64,000 bases of DNA, taken from contig NZ_FNIQ01000009.1 of NCBI RefSeq assembly GCF_900104025.1, positions 62,001-126,000 of the forward strand. The letters run 5' to 3'. The translations under genes and the position numbers were made by a program. Positions 43,697 to 51,272 of this stretch are shown here, one piece after another. This DNA comes from Geodermatophilus sp. DSM 45219. GTDB lineage: Bacteria > Actinomycetota > Actinomycetes > Mycobacteriales > Geodermatophilaceae. The notes beneath the pieces were generated by a model. That model was given only the letters and a program-made list of their open reading frames with translations. It ran no database searches and was not told where the DNA came from. Position 1 is the stretch's first letter. The number at the start of each line of letters is the position of its first letter.

Positions 43697-43711
43697 CGTC
43701 CCGACGGGGCC

Positions 43712-44710
43712 TCAGACGCCGGACAGCAGCCGCACGTGCCACGTGCGGCCGTGCGCGGCGTGCACCGCCCGGCAGGTCAGCGGCGCCGGCTCCTCCGACG
43801 GGCGGCTCTCCACCTCGGTGACCACGTCGCCGTCCGGACCGGCGAGGGTGACCACCCACCGCTCGACCTCCGCCCCCGCCGGGGTCAGCCGGCGCACCTC
43901 GCGGGGCGGCAGGTCGTCGACGCCGAGCAGCGCCAGCTCCTCGCGGGCGGTGTGCTGAGCCGCCTGCGCGGGCGCGGGCATCCCGGAGCGGCCGCGCAAC
44001 CAGGGCAGCGCGACCCGGCCGCCGGCGTGCGCGGCGACCAGCTCGGCGCCGTCCCCGGGGACCTGCCCGTAGTAGAAGCCGTGCGGCAGCACGAGCACGT
44101 TGCTGGCGAAGCGGCAGCCGCCCAGGTGGCTGCACTCCCACACGTCGGGAGCGGGCATCGTCCGGGCCAGCGGCCGCCCGCGCAGTGCGCAGCAGGCGTC
44201 GTGGGCGCCGTGCGCGCAGACCAGGTACAGCGGTGCGTCGCTGCGCTCGCCGACCGACCCGTCCCACGGCGCGTCGACCAGCTCGGCGTCGGTGTCGCGG
44301 ACCGACCACCACACGCCCTCGGCGCCGGGGCGGCCGTCGACGTAGGCCCAGCGCCGCTGCGAGTCGGCCAGTCTGTCGCCCGGACGGCGGATCAGCAGCA
44401 CCCGCACCTCCTCGGCCCGCGCCCGGTGCGCCAGCCGCGGCGCCACGGCGGGGTCGAACCGGGACTGGGTGAGCGCGTCGGCACCCCACGGGCCGGGCTG
44501 CTCCACCAGCAGCCAGCGCTGGGCCGGCGAGGCGGTGGCGACGCCGGAGTCACCGCGGACCAGGGCCTGCACCGAGCAGCGGTCCGCGGCGAGCCGGCCC
44601 GCTGGGAGGCCGGGGGCCGCGGGGACCCGGCAGAAGTCGGCCGGGGCCGTCACGCCCGCGGGTCCGGCCGGGTCACGGTCCGTTCCCGGGCGTGCGCTCA
44701 CGCCCCCCAT
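43712..44710 (-). CDS. Sucrase/ferredoxin-like (Apd1-type) 2Fe-2S protein
   Basis: 332-residue thioredoxin-like ferredoxin-family protein. The metal-binding motif CAHGAHDACCALRG and the following ECSHLGGCRFASN supply Cys and His residues as in yeast Apd1-type 2Fe-2S proteins; LPHGFYYGQV follows. It may carry electrons to a partner enzyme. ATG at 44710 has GGAG four bases upstream and overlaps the end of the cupin gene by 38 bp, so the two are co-expressed. GTG at 44701 is an alternative. It is the third gene of the repeat peptide-cupin-ferredoxin unit. Confidence 0.85.
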   Translation of the reverse strand: MGGVSARPGTDRDPAGPAGVTAPADFCRVPAAPGLPAGRLAADRCSVQALVRGDSGVATASPAQRWLLVEQPGPWGADALTQSRFDPAVAPRLAHRARAEEVRVLLIRRPGDRLADSQRRWAYVDGRPGAEGVWWSVRDTDAELVDAPWDGSVGERSDAPLYLVCAHGAHDACCALRGRPLARTMPAPDVWECSHLGGCRFASNVLVLPHGFYYGQVPGDGAELVAAHAGGRVALPWLRGRSGMPAPAQAAQHTAREELALLGVDDLPPREVRRLTPAGAEVERWVVTLAGPDGDVVTEVESRPSEEPAPLTCRAVHAAHGRTWHVRLLSGV

Positions 44711-45986
44711 GGTGCTCCGCGCTCGCCCCGGGCACGGTCGCGATCGACTCGGTCACCAGCCGCCGCGCCAGGGTGAGCTGGTCGGCGGCCTCGAGCCCGG
44801 GCAGGTCGGCGACCTTGAGCTCGCCGGCGGCCAGCAGCCCGGCCACGGCTTCCCGGGTCTCGGCGGGCAGCTCGAGGGAGCGCCGGCCGGCGACCAGGGT
44901 GACCCGGCCGGCGGCGGCCTCGCGCAGCTGGCAGCGCAGCCGGGCGCGCAGCCGGAGCACGGTGTCGGGGGAGAGGGCCGCGGCGGCGGTCGCCTGGGCC
45001 AGCGGGGCCACCGGTTCGGGGCGGACCTGCGACCAGGTGCGGGCGCGCAGCCGGTCGGCGACCTCGGCCGGGTCGACGCGGTCCAGCCAGCCCCGGAGCG
45101 CGGTGACGACCGTAGCGACGTCGTCGGCCACCGAGGCCGGGTCGGCGAGGTCGACGCCCAGCGGCAGCGAGCGGCGCAGCTCGGGGTCCTCGGCGGCGAG
45201 CACGCGCACGAGGTCGAGCGCGGACTCCGCCGCCGACCAGCGGGTCACCGAGTGGATCCCGACGGTCAGGTGCGCGCTGATCTCGCCCAGCGCCGTCGCC
45301 GAGTGCAGGTAGCCGCGCGGCAGGTAGAGCGCGTCCCCGGGGCGCAGCACCGCGTCGATCACCGGCTCGCGCTCGGCGGCGGCGGCCACGGCGGCGGCCC
45401 GGTCGTCCCACGGCTGGGTGCGCAGCGGGTCGGTCAGCACCGGCTCGTGGATGCGCCAGTGCTTCTCACCGGCGACCTGCAGCACGAACACGTCGTGGAC
45501 GTCGTAGTGCGGGGAGAACCCGCGCGAGGACGGCGGGGTGACGTAGGCGTTGACCTGCGTGGGGTGGCCGAGGTCGGCGGCGAGCTGGTCGGCGAACTCG
45601 ATCAGCGGTGGCCACAGCCGGTGCAGCCCCTGCAGGACGACGGTGCTCCCGTCGGCGAACAGCCGGAGCACCGCGTCGGAGGAGACCTGGTCGGCCACCT
45701 CCGCGCCGGCGCCGCCCGAGGTGGTGAAGCGCTTGGGGTCGACGACCGCGCCGTCCTTGGCGATCCGCAGGAACGGGGTGCGCAGCCCGCGGCGGGACAG
45801 CAGCTCGTCGACCGCGGGCAGGTCGAGCAGGTCGGCGAAGGAGTTGCCGGTGTCCTCCGCGCGCGACAGCAGCGGCCGGCGGGCCCAGTACTCCTCGGCG
45901 AAGACCCGCGGGTCGATGGGGGCGGTGCACCGACGCAGGGCCGGCCGGTCGCCCGGCCGGCCCTGCGCGGTGGGGTCCTCGGTCAG
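44673..45986 (-). CDS. JmjC-type cupin oxygenase (ribosomal-oxygenase-like)
   Basis: About 437-residue Fe(II)/2-oxoglutarate-dependent oxygenase of the JmjC_2/RoxA-like cupin family. The conserved N terminus is FAEEYWARRPLLS; the iron ligands are His160 and Asp162 in FSPHYDVHD and His228 in LPRGYLHSA. A C-terminal winged-helix-like region follows. No ATG, GTG or TTG lies in frame before the conserved N terminus; the only fitting start is the CTG at 45986, which overlaps the stop of the upstream repeat peptide (CTGA). A GTG at 45698 would remove 96 conserved residues. The position directly behind a repeat peptide suggests that the peptide may be the substrate. Confidence 0.8.
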   Translation of the reverse strand: MTEDPTAQGRPGDRPALRRCTAPIDPRVFAEEYWARRPLLSRAEDTGNSFADLLDLPAVDELLSRRGLRTPFLRIAKDGAVVDPKRFTTSGGAGAEVADQVSSDAVLRLFADGSTVVLQGLHRLWPPLIEFADQLAADLGHPTQVNAYVTPPSSRGFSPHYDVHDVFVLQVAGEKHWRIHEPVLTDPLRTQPWDDRAAAVAAAAEREPVIDAVLRPGDALYLPRGYLHSATALGEISAHLTVGIHSVTRWSAAESALDLVRVLAAEDPELRRSLPLGVDLADPASVADDVATVVTALRGWLDRVDPAEVADRLRARTWSQVRPEPVAPLAQATAAAALSPDTVLRLRARLRCQLREAAAGRVTLVAGRRSLELPAETREAVAGLLAAGELKVADLPGLEAADQLTLARRLVTESIATVPGASAEHHGGRERTPGNGP

Positions 45987-46273
45987 GCGGAACCGTCCGC
46001 GCCGCCGTCGGCGCCACCGTCCGCACCGCCGTCCGCACCGCCGTCGGCGCCACCATCCGCGCCACCGTCCGCACCGCCGTCGGCGCCACCGTCGGCGCCA
46101 CCGTCGGCACCGCCGTCCGAACCGCCGCCGGCAGCCCCGCCGTCGGCCGGGCCGTGGCCGGCGCCGCTGTCGGCCCCGCCGTCGGCACCGCCGTCCGAAC
46201 CGCCGCCGGCAGCCCCGCCGTCGGCCGGGCCGTGGCCCTCGGTGCTGGTCATGTCGTCGTCGTCGAGAGCCAT
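45983..46273 (-). CDS. Ala-Asp-Gly repeat peptide (possible precursor peptide)
   Basis: 96-residue peptide. After MALDDDDMTSTEGHGPADGG it is made almost only of Gly, Ala and Asp, ending in about a dozen exact GGAD-type four-residue repeats and the end ADGSA. A 24-residue block (GHGPADGGAAGGGSDGG and following) occurs twice. There are no Cys, Lys, Arg or aromatic residues. ATG at 46273 has GGAGA four bases upstream. The stop overlaps the cupin start, so the two are translationally coupled. The acidic leader-like start, short length, repeats and an adjacent oxygenase recall ribosomally made, modified peptides, but this is inference. It could also be a structural acidic protein. Confidence 0.65.
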   Translation of the reverse strand: MALDDDDMTSTEGHGPADGGAAGGGSDGGADGGADSGAGHGPADGGAAGGGSDGGADGGADGGADGGADGGADGGADGGADGGADGGADGGADGSA

Positions 46274-46460
46274 GGGGTCTCCATCACGTCGGGTTCCGGA
46301 CCGCCGGCCGGCGGCCCTCCGAAGGGTGCTGTACCTCCCGCATCCTGCTCTCACACACCGGCCGTGACCAGCGCGGACGGCGGGTGGGCGACGTCTCGGT
46401 CACGACGGCCGCGTCGACGTGCCGGAGCGGTGCCGCAGGCGTTAGCGTCCTCCGGTCAGG

Positions 46461-46476
46461 TCGAACACGCGTTCGA
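46461..46476. promoter_or_regulatory. LexA (SOS) box of dinB
   Basis: TCGAACACGCGTTCGA is a perfect SOS box, 11 bp before the dinB ATG and 12 bp after a -10-like TAGCGT (46443-46448). LexA bound here would block the dinB transcript. Confidence 0.9.
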
Positions 46477-46487
46477 GAGGAGGTGGG

Positions 46488-47687
46488 ATGGCGTCGTCCC
46501 GTGCCGCCGGGTGCACCGTGCTGCACGTCGACATGGACGCGTTCTTCGCCAGCGTCGAGGTGCGCCGCCGCCCGGAGCTGGCCGGCACGCCGGTGGTCGT
46601 GGGCGGGGCCGGCAACCGCGGGGTGGTCACCTCAGCCACCTACGAGGCGCGCCGCTACGGGGTGCACGCGGCGATGCCGACGTCCCGCGCGCTGCGGCTG
46701 TGCCCGACGGCGACGGTGCTGCCGGGGGACATGGCGCTCTACGCCGAGGTGTCTCGCTCGGTCATGGCGCTGTTCCGCTCGATCACGCCGCTGGTGGAGC
46801 CGCTGAGCCTGGACGAGGCCTTCCTCGACGTCGGCGGCAGCGGACGGCGGCTGGGCGACGCCGCGGAGATCGGCGAGTACCTGCGCGCCCGCGTCTTCGA
46901 CGAGCAGGGGATCACCTGCTCGGTGGGCGTGGCCGGCACCAAGTTCGTGGCCAAGCTCGCCTCCACCGCGGCCAAGCCCGACGGGCTGCTCGTCGTCCGG
47001 CCGGCCGAGGTCATGGCGTTCCTCCACCCGCTGCCGGTCGGCGCGCTGTGGGGGGTGGGCGCCAAGACCGAGGAGGTGCTGCTGCGGCTGGGGCTGCGCA
47101 CCGTCGGTGACCTCGCGCACGTCCCGGTGCGCACGCTGCAGCGGGCGGTGGGTCCGGCGGCCGGCGCGCACCTGCACGAGCTGTCCTGGGGCCGCGACCC
47201 GCGCCGGGTGGTGCCCGACGAGCCGGAGAAGTCCACCGGGCACGAGGAGACCTTCGGCACGGACGTCGACGACCCGGCGGTGATCCACCGCGAGCTGCTG
47301 CGGCTGTCGGAGCGGACGGCGGGCCGGCTGCGCTCGGGCGGCTGGCTGGCCCGCACGGTGACGATCAAGGTGCGCTTCGCCGACTTCGCCACGATCACCC
47401 GCAGCCGCACCCTCGACGTCCCCAGCGACGTCGGGCAGGAGCTCTACGACACCGCCCGCGCGCTGTTCGACGCCCTGGGTCTGGACCGGGCCCGCATCCG
47501 GCTGGTCGGCGTGCGGGCCGAGCGGCTGGTGCAGGCCGGGTCGACACCCCGGCAGCTGGAGCTGGGCGCCCGGGAGCACGGCCGCCGCGAGGCCGAGCTC
47601 GCCGCCGACCGGGCCGCCCGCCGGTTCGGCGCCGGCGCGGTCCGCCCCGCGACGCTGCTGCCCCGCGACGGGTGGCGCGCCCGGTGA
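46488..47687 (+). CDS. dinB: DNA polymerase IV
   Basis: 399-residue Y-family translesion polymerase. Catalytic motifs are VLHVDMDAFFASVE (first Asp) and PLSLDEAFLDV (Asp-Glu); the steric-gate aromatic pair FF follows the first motif. The helix-hairpin-helix (ALWGVGAKTEEVLLRLGLRTVGDL) and the little-finger domain are complete. The C terminus lacks an obvious beta-clamp pentapeptide; QLELG near residue 363 may serve. ATG at 46488 has GAGGAGG upstream. A perfect LexA box in the leader makes it part of the same SOS response as the dnaE2 operon. Confidence 0.95.
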   Translation: MASSRAAGCTVLHVDMDAFFASVEVRRRPELAGTPVVVGGAGNRGVVTSATYEARRYGVHAAMPTSRALRLCPTATVLPGDMALYAEVSRSVMALFRSITPLVEPLSLDEAFLDVGGSGRRLGDAAEIGEYLRARVFDEQGITCSVGVAGTKFVAKLASTAAKPDGLLVVRPAEVMAFLHPLPVGALWGVGAKTEEVLLRLGLRTVGDLAHVPVRTLQRAVGPAAGAHLHELSWGRDPRRVVPDEPEKSTGHEETFGTDVDDPAVIHRELLRLSERTAGRLRSGGWLARTVTIKVRFADFATITRSRTLDVPSDVGQELYDTARALFDALGLDRARIRLVGVRAERLVQAGSTPRQLELGAREHGRREAELAADRAARRFGAGAVRPATLLPRDGWRAR

Positions 47688-47703
47688 GCCGGGCGCCCAC
47701 CCG

Positions 47704-47721
47704 CCGGTCGCCTCCGACCGG
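47704..47721 (+). terminator. Possible dinB terminator
   Basis: 7-bp perfect stem (CCGGTCG / CGACCGG) with a 4-base loop, 16 bp after the dinB stop. No T-run follows. Confidence 0.35.
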
Positions 47722-47904
47722 ATCGCGGGAACTCCGGCGGGGTCCCGTTCGTCTCCCCGCCGAGGCCGCGAGCCACCCTCGGGGGTGATCACGGCGAGCC
47801 GGGCACGGGTCGCCTTTCGAACCCCGCGCAGGGCTCGTATCCTCGGTGTCACCGACGGCGGGCACCGCCGTCGGGTACTGGCTTTGGCCCACGTGGAGGT
47901 CGAC

Positions 47905-48315
47905 GTGCCGCTCTCCGAGCACGAGCAGCGACTGCTGGAGCAGATCGAGCGCGCCCTCGTCGATGACGATCCCAAGTTCGCCTCGTCGGTGCGCACCGGC
48001 GACCGCCGCGGCAAGGCGCGCCGCATGCTGCAGGTGGGCGTGCTGCTGTTCTTCGTCGGCATGGCCGCGCTCATCGGTGGCGCGGTGGTCCCCTCCGTGC
48101 CGCTGGGGGTCCTCGGCTTCCTGGTGGCCTTCGGCGGCCTGGTCCTCGCCGTCCTGAACTACCGCTCGGCCACCAACGCGGTCGAGGCCGGTCCCGCCGG
48201 CCCGGCCGGCGGCGCGCCCGGCCGCGGCGGACGCGGCGCGCGCGGCGGCAAGGTCCGCCGGCAGCCGCTGAAGAACCGCCTCGAGGAGCGCTTCCGCCGC
48301 CGCTACGACCAGTAG
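47905..48315 (+). CDS. DUF3040 membrane protein
   Basis: 136-residue small membrane protein, the counterpart of Rv2169c, which also sits beside the mraZ cluster. The family start is PLSEHEQRLLEQIERAL followed by DDPKFASSVR; two transmembrane helices (about 51-70 and 75-95) form a hairpin, and the C-terminal tail is Gly/Arg-rich and basic. GTG at 47905 has GGAGG at good distance. Function is unknown. A strong hairpin follows the stop. Confidence 0.9.
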   Translation: MPLSEHEQRLLEQIERALVDDDPKFASSVRTGDRRGKARRMLQVGVLLFFVGMAALIGGAVVPSVPLGVLGFLVAFGGLVLAVLNYRSATNAVEAGPAGPAGGAPGRGGRGARGGKVRRQPLKNRLEERFRRRYDQ

Positions 48316-48331
48316 CCCCCGGGTCCTCCCC

Positions 48332-48364
48332 GACAGCCGTCGTCCCGCCCGGACGGCGGCTGTC
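48332..48364 (+). terminator. Hairpin after the DUF3040 gene
   Basis: GACAGCCGTCGTCC pairs with GGACGGCGGCTGTC (about 13 of 14 bases) around a 5-base loop, flanked by an outer CCCGGG pair. It lies 16 bp after the stop codon. Confidence 0.6.
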
Positions 48365-48397
48365 GTCGTCCCCGGGCCCTTCGACGCAGGAGGCACA

Positions 48398-48736
48398 GTG
48401 ACCGACCCGGACCCGTCCGGCGTGTGGGCCGACCTCGCCGCCGCCGACGGCCTGTGGGCCTGGGGCGACGAGGACGGCGTCGCACCCTGGACCGACGGCG
48501 GAGGGCACGAGGTCGTCCCGCTGTGGACGACCCAGGAGCAGGCCGAGGCGGAGTCGCTGGCCGACGCCGAGCCCGGTGAGGGGCCGGTGTTCCTCGACGT
48601 CGACGCGCTGCTCGACGCCATCCCCGAGTGGGTGGCCGCCGGGGTCGGCGAGGCCGGGCTGCAGTCCGAGGGCGGGCGGTTCACGCTCACCGTCCCGCTG
48701 ATCGAGCTCACCGAGCGGCTGCTGCGCCTGCAGTAG
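48398..48736 (+). CDS. DUF2750-like protein
   Basis: 112-residue acidic protein resembling DUF2750: LWAWGDEDGVAPWT, EVVPLWTTQEQAEAES, then FLDVDALLDAIPEWVAAGV and FTLTVPLIELTERL. Function is unknown in that family. GTG at 48398 follows GCAGGAGG. Its TAG stop is the first three bases of a palindromic repeat. No operon partner; the next gene is convergent. Confidence 0.75.
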   Translation: MTDPDPSGVWADLAAADGLWAWGDEDGVAPWTDGGGHEVVPLWTTQEQAEAESLADAEPGEGPVFLDVDALLDAIPEWVAAGVGEAGLQSEGGRFTLTVPLIELTERLLRLQ

Positions 48737-48844
48737 AAGGACCCCCTTGCCCCCGCCACTCGCAGGCTGGCCTCGCCCGGAGGCTCAGCCCGAGCGTGCG
48801 AGGGTTGAGAGGGGCGAGGTCCTTCTACCTGCAAGGGGGCCGTC
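48734..48844. repeat. AAGGACCCC palindromic repeat, copy 1
   Basis: A nested palindrome: TAGAAGGACC (48734-48743) pairs perfectly with GGTCCTTCTA (48819-48828), and CCCCCTTGC pairs with GCAAGGGGG further out. It shares CCCCCGCCACTCGCAGGC with the copy at 58739. Related copies lie at 56243 (inside ftsL) and 62953. Confidence 0.8.
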
Positions 48845-48920
48845 AGGGCTCGGGGCGGTGCCCTGGACGGGGCCGCCCGGCACGGGTCACGTCAGGCGGG
48901 CCGGTCGACCCAGTCCTCCT

Positions 48921-51272
48921 TCAGCCGCGCAGCGCCGTCCGCCCCCACCGGGGCCGGGGCAGGCGCTCGACCAGCCCGGTCACCAGCGAGGGGGGCAGGA
49001 GCAGCGCGCGCAGCCGGACCGCCCGCGGCGCCGCGGCGAGCAGGCCGCGGCGCGCGGTGGCCAGGTCGGCCCGCAGCTCCGGGCCGACGGCGGGAGCGCT
49101 GCCGGGCCGGGCGTAGCTGGCGGCCTCCTCGGCGCGGGCCAGCCGCGCCACCGCCTCGGCCAGGCCCGGCACCCCGGCCGGCCGGCCCGGCCGGTGCGCA
49201 CCTCCCGGGCCGGCGGCGGTGGCCACCAGCTGCTCGGCGGCCTGCCGGGGCGTCTGCGCCGGGTCGGCGGTGCGACCCAGGTCCAGCGCGGTGGCGGCCA
49301 GCTCGTCCCACAGCGCCGCGGGGCTGCCGGTGGACAGCCGGCGGCGACGCTGCAGCACCCTCAGCCCGGCGGGGACGGCGGCCAGTGCCAGCCCACCGAG
49401 CACCAGGCCGGCCGTCTGCAGCACCGGGATGAGCCGGTCGGCGGCCTGCGGCGCGGTCTGCGGCAACGGGGCGTCCTGCGGCAGTGGCTGCTGCGGCTGC
49501 GGCGCCTGGGGGGTCGGCGCGGGGGCCGGTGCGGTCGTGGGGTCCGTGCGCGGGTCCAGCTCCTGGTCGGGCGCGCGCGGCGCCCACGGCAGCTCCACCG
49601 CGCGGTCGGTGTCGATCGGCGTCGGGTCGTAGGGCACCCAGCCCAGGTCGTCGAAGTAGACCTCGACCCAGGCGTGCGCGTCGTCGCTGGTGACCAGCCG
49701 GCTGCCGTCGGGCTGCGCCGTCCCCGGGGTGTAGCCGAGCACCACCCGCGCCGGGACGCCGGCCGCCCGCACCAGCGCCGCCATCGCCCCGGCGTACTGC
49801 TCGCAGTAGCCCTGCCGCAGCCGGAGGAAGTCGGCCAGGTCGTCCCCGCCGGTGCCCGGGGCCGTGGACAGCGAGTACTCGTAGTCGTTGGCCGGGTCGG
49901 TGAAGTGCCCGTACACCGCCTGCACCCGCTCGTACGGCGTCTGCGCGTCGGCGGTCAGCGTCGCGACCAGCTCGTCCACGGCGGGGTCGAGGTCGGGCAG
50001 CGCGGTGTACCGCTGCGCCAGGGGCAGGTCGGCGGGCAGTTCCCCGGCGGCGGCCAGGTCCTCGGCCGTCGGCCGCGGCTCCACCGCCGCCACCGACCAG
50101 GTCATCCCGGCGGTGGACGCGTCGCGGCCGAACACGGTGCCGGTGCCCGGGTCGTAGCGCCACTGCTGGGCGTCGGCCACGTTCACCGACTGGGGCGCGT
50201 AGAGCAGCGGCAGGAAGCGGTCCTCGTGGCCCAGGGCGGTGAGCAGTGCGTCGACCGGCCGGCCACCGCGCCGCCCGGGCAGCGCGCTGAGCTCGCCGGG
50301 GTCACCCACGGTCGACTCGCCGTCGAGGTTGCCGATCGTCCAGCCCTCGTCGGCGTCGTAGACCTCCAGCGCGACGACCCGCAGGTGCCCGGGGTCGGGC
50401 ACCGAGGCGTTGACCCGCAGCAGGTCGACCGGCTCGTCGAGGGTGAGCTGGCCCTGCAGCGCCGCGGCCGGGTCCAGCGCCGTCCCGGTCGAGCCGCCGC
50501 CCCCGCCGCGGCCGAAGCCGCCGGAGAAGGCGCCCTCGGTCAGCGTGGGGACGACGGCCCCGACGACCAGCCCGAGCACCACGGCCACCGCGCCGGTGCG
50601 GACGGCGGTGAGCGTGCCGGCCCCCAGCAGCGGACGCGTCCCCTCCCGCGGGCCCCCGCCCAGCCGGCGGTGCTGGTCGGCGAAGAGCAGCAGCGCCAGC
50701 CCGGCGGCGGGGGCGGCCACCGGCAGCACGCCGATCGAGCCGGTCACCGTGCTCACCGGCACGCAGAAGAGCACCAGCAGGCCGAGCCCCGCCAGCGCCG
50801 GCTGCCGCACGCCGACCGCCACCGCGTCCACCGCGACGGCGACCAGGCCGACCAGCAGCGTGGTCAAGGCCAGCAACCCGGTCAGCGGCAGCGCCGGCGT
50901 CGTCTGCTCCTGCAGCTCGACCGTGCCGTCGGCCAGCACCGTGCCGAGCTCGTCGAGGCTGGCGCCGGTCGGCAGCCAGCCGCCCCAGGCCTCCCCAGGG
51001 GCGAACAGCAGGGTCAGCACGCAGACCAGCACGAGCAGCTGCCCGAGGGGGACGGCGACCCGGACGAGCGCGGCCCACCAGGCCGGCGCCGTACGCCCGC
51101 CGGCCGCCGCCGCGCCGGCCACCCGCAGCAGCAGCCCGCCCGCGGCGACGGCGGCGATCACCGCCAGCACCGGGAACAGCCAGTCGGCGGCGGTGAAGAC
51201 CGGCACCAGGGCCAGGGCGCCCAGGGCGGTGGCCGCGGCGGCGGCCAGCGTCGTCCCGGCGTCGCGCGTCAC
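48921..51272 (-). CDS. Membrane transglutaminase-like protein (TgpA/DUF3488 type)
   Basis: 783-residue membrane protein. The first 260 residues hold about seven transmembrane helices (DUF3488/TgpA_N). An external transglutaminase-like domain follows (about 300-600) with the catalytic Cys in RQGYCEQYAGAM, His in DDAHAWVEVYF and Asp in WVPYDPTP. A Pro/Gln-rich linker (about 605-650), one more helix and a cytosolic C terminus (DUF4129-like) complete it. GTG at 51272 overlaps the DUF58 stop (GTGA). With MoxR and DUF58 it forms a standard three-gene unit, thought to act in cell-envelope protein processing or crosslinking. Confidence 0.92.
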   Translation of the reverse strand: MTRDAGTTLAAAAATALGALALVPVFTAADWLFPVLAVIAAVAAGGLLLRVAGAAAAGGRTAPAWWAALVRVAVPLGQLLVLVCVLTLLFAPGEAWGGWLPTGASLDELGTVLADGTVELQEQTTPALPLTGLLALTTLLVGLVAVAVDAVAVGVRQPALAGLGLLVLFCVPVSTVTGSIGVLPVAAPAAGLALLLFADQHRRLGGGPREGTRPLLGAGTLTAVRTGAVAVVLGLVVGAVVPTLTEGAFSGGFGRGGGGGSTGTALDPAAALQGQLTLDEPVDLLRVNASVPDPGHLRVVALEVYDADEGWTIGNLDGESTVGDPGELSALPGRRGGRPVDALLTALGHEDRFLPLLYAPQSVNVADAQQWRYDPGTGTVFGRDASTAGMTWSVAAVEPRPTAEDLAAAGELPADLPLAQRYTALPDLDPAVDELVATLTADAQTPYERVQAVYGHFTDPANDYEYSLSTAPGTGGDDLADFLRLRQGYCEQYAGAMAALVRAAGVPARVVLGYTPGTAQPDGSRLVTSDDAHAWVEVYFDDLGWVPYDPTPIDTDRAVELPWAPRAPDQELDPRTDPTTAPAPAPTPQAPQPQQPLPQDAPLPQTAPQAADRLIPVLQTAGLVLGGLALAAVPAGLRVLQRRRRLSTGSPAALWDELAATALDLGRTADPAQTPRQAAEQLVATAAGPGGAHRPGRPAGVPGLAEAVARLARAEEAASYARPGSAPAVGPELRADLATARRGLLAAAPRAVRLRALLLPPSLVTGLVERLPRPRWGRTALRG

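Noticed and set aside
45466-46188. 240-codon minus-strand frame through the GGAD repeat region
   Set aside because: Its Thr/Val/Pro/Ala repeats are the shifted reading of the GGAD repeats, and the rest is the shadow of the cupin gene.
46011-46250. Short regular DNA repeats that might suggest a CRISPR array
   Set aside because: The 12-bp periodicity comes from in-frame GGAD codons; there are no unique spacers between conserved repeats.
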